Shown here: one piece after another, positions 63,840 to 64,000 of the stretch | Numbering within the stretch: the first letter of the stretch is position 1 | How the letters are laid out: the number at the start of each line of letters is the position of its first letter | From: Gemmatimonadota bacterium | GTDB taxonomy: Bacteria > Gemmatimonadota > Gemmatimonadetes > Longimicrobiales > Gaopeijiaceae | Reading direction: 5' to 3' | Assembly: GCA_007121455.1 (NCBI GenBank) | Contig: SKKN01000004.1 | Span: 1-64,000 of the forward strand | DNA: 64,000 nt | Translations under genes and position numbers: made by a program | The notes under the pieces: model-generated | The model's database searches: none | What the model was told of the DNA's origin: nothing | What the model saw: the letters and a program-made list of their open reading frames with translations, nothing else

Positions 63840-64000
63840 GGTTCGCCTTGGAAAGCACTGCCGCGGTGCGCGGCGGCCGGAGGCGAACCGTCAGAGCGCC
63901 TACCCGGAGAGAGGCTCGCTCCGACGCGTACGGACGGACGCCACGGCACCACGATTCGGTGCCGGATGTGATGTTCGGGCACGGCTGCCTGGCCGAGCCT

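Noticed and set aside
1-64000. CRISPR arrays, tRNA, rRNA and insertion sequences
   Set aside because: No regularly spaced repeats, no tRNA-like cloverleaf consensus, no rRNA sequence and no transposase were seen on reading both strands; a covariance-model search could overturn this for tRNA or small RNA.

Overview
This is a 64 kb stretch of high-GC (about two-thirds G+C by eye), gene-dense bacterial chromosome. No rRNA, tRNA, CRISPR array, insertion sequence or phage module was found. The mix of genes suggests a heterotrophic, aerobic or facultative soil or marine bacterium of the Gemmatimonadota type: secreted S9 and M14 peptidases, TPR lipoproteins, DUF1592/DUF1552 cytochrome-like proteins, an ArsM-like methyltransferase and many GTG/TTG starts. 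That phylum call rests on gene flavour, not on a marker gene, and is tentative.

Layout. 0-10 kb: DUF1552/DUF1592 pair, LemA, a zinc-ribbon protein, a LolA-like secreted protein, a TVP38-type membrane protein, an S9 peptidase and a ChaN-like protein. 10-20 kb: arginine decarboxylase (speA), CBS protein, aminotransferase, FAH-family protein, then a NosR-like flavin/iron-sulfur membrane protein next to its flavin transferase ApbE, a 3D-domain protein, a MenH-like hydrolase and ExoD. 20-34 kb: an SDR with an unrecognised GxSxG protein, a luciferase-like monooxygenase, DedA, a twice-frameshifted thioredoxin-reductase-like gene, several hydrolases, and a glycosyltransferase coupled to a glycogen-debranching-type enzyme. 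34-39 kb: a molybdate ABC operon led by its own XRE/periplasmic-binding-fold regulator. 39-46 kb: an arsenic cluster (arsR, phosphoesterase, ACR3, CC-motif protein, universal stress protein) with two matching ArsR-type operators and a divergent amino-acid permease, followed by an FMN reductase, YciI protein and carbonic anhydrase. 46-64 kb: ComEC-like MBL protein with DUF3006, SDR, HugZ-like protein, L,D-transpeptidase, two gene relics flanking a DMT transporter, two TPR paralogues on either side of an M14 peptidase, methyltransferase, sigma/anti-sigma pair, alkylated-DNA methyltransferase, NmrA-like protein and MgtE.

Regulation is the most striking unannotated layer. At least ten intergenic sites resemble the sigma-54 element (GG-N10-GC in the context TGGCAYG-N4-YTGC). 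They lie 40-150 bases upstream of start codons, on both strands, and include one overlapping divergent pair. Two more are exact matches to the core consensus upstream of a carbohydrate operon and a lipoprotein. No rpoN or enhancer-binding activator is in the window. Coupling by 4-bp ATGA overlaps is common (mod regulator/modA, GT4/debrancher, HugZ pair, mgtE pair, sigma/anti-sigma).
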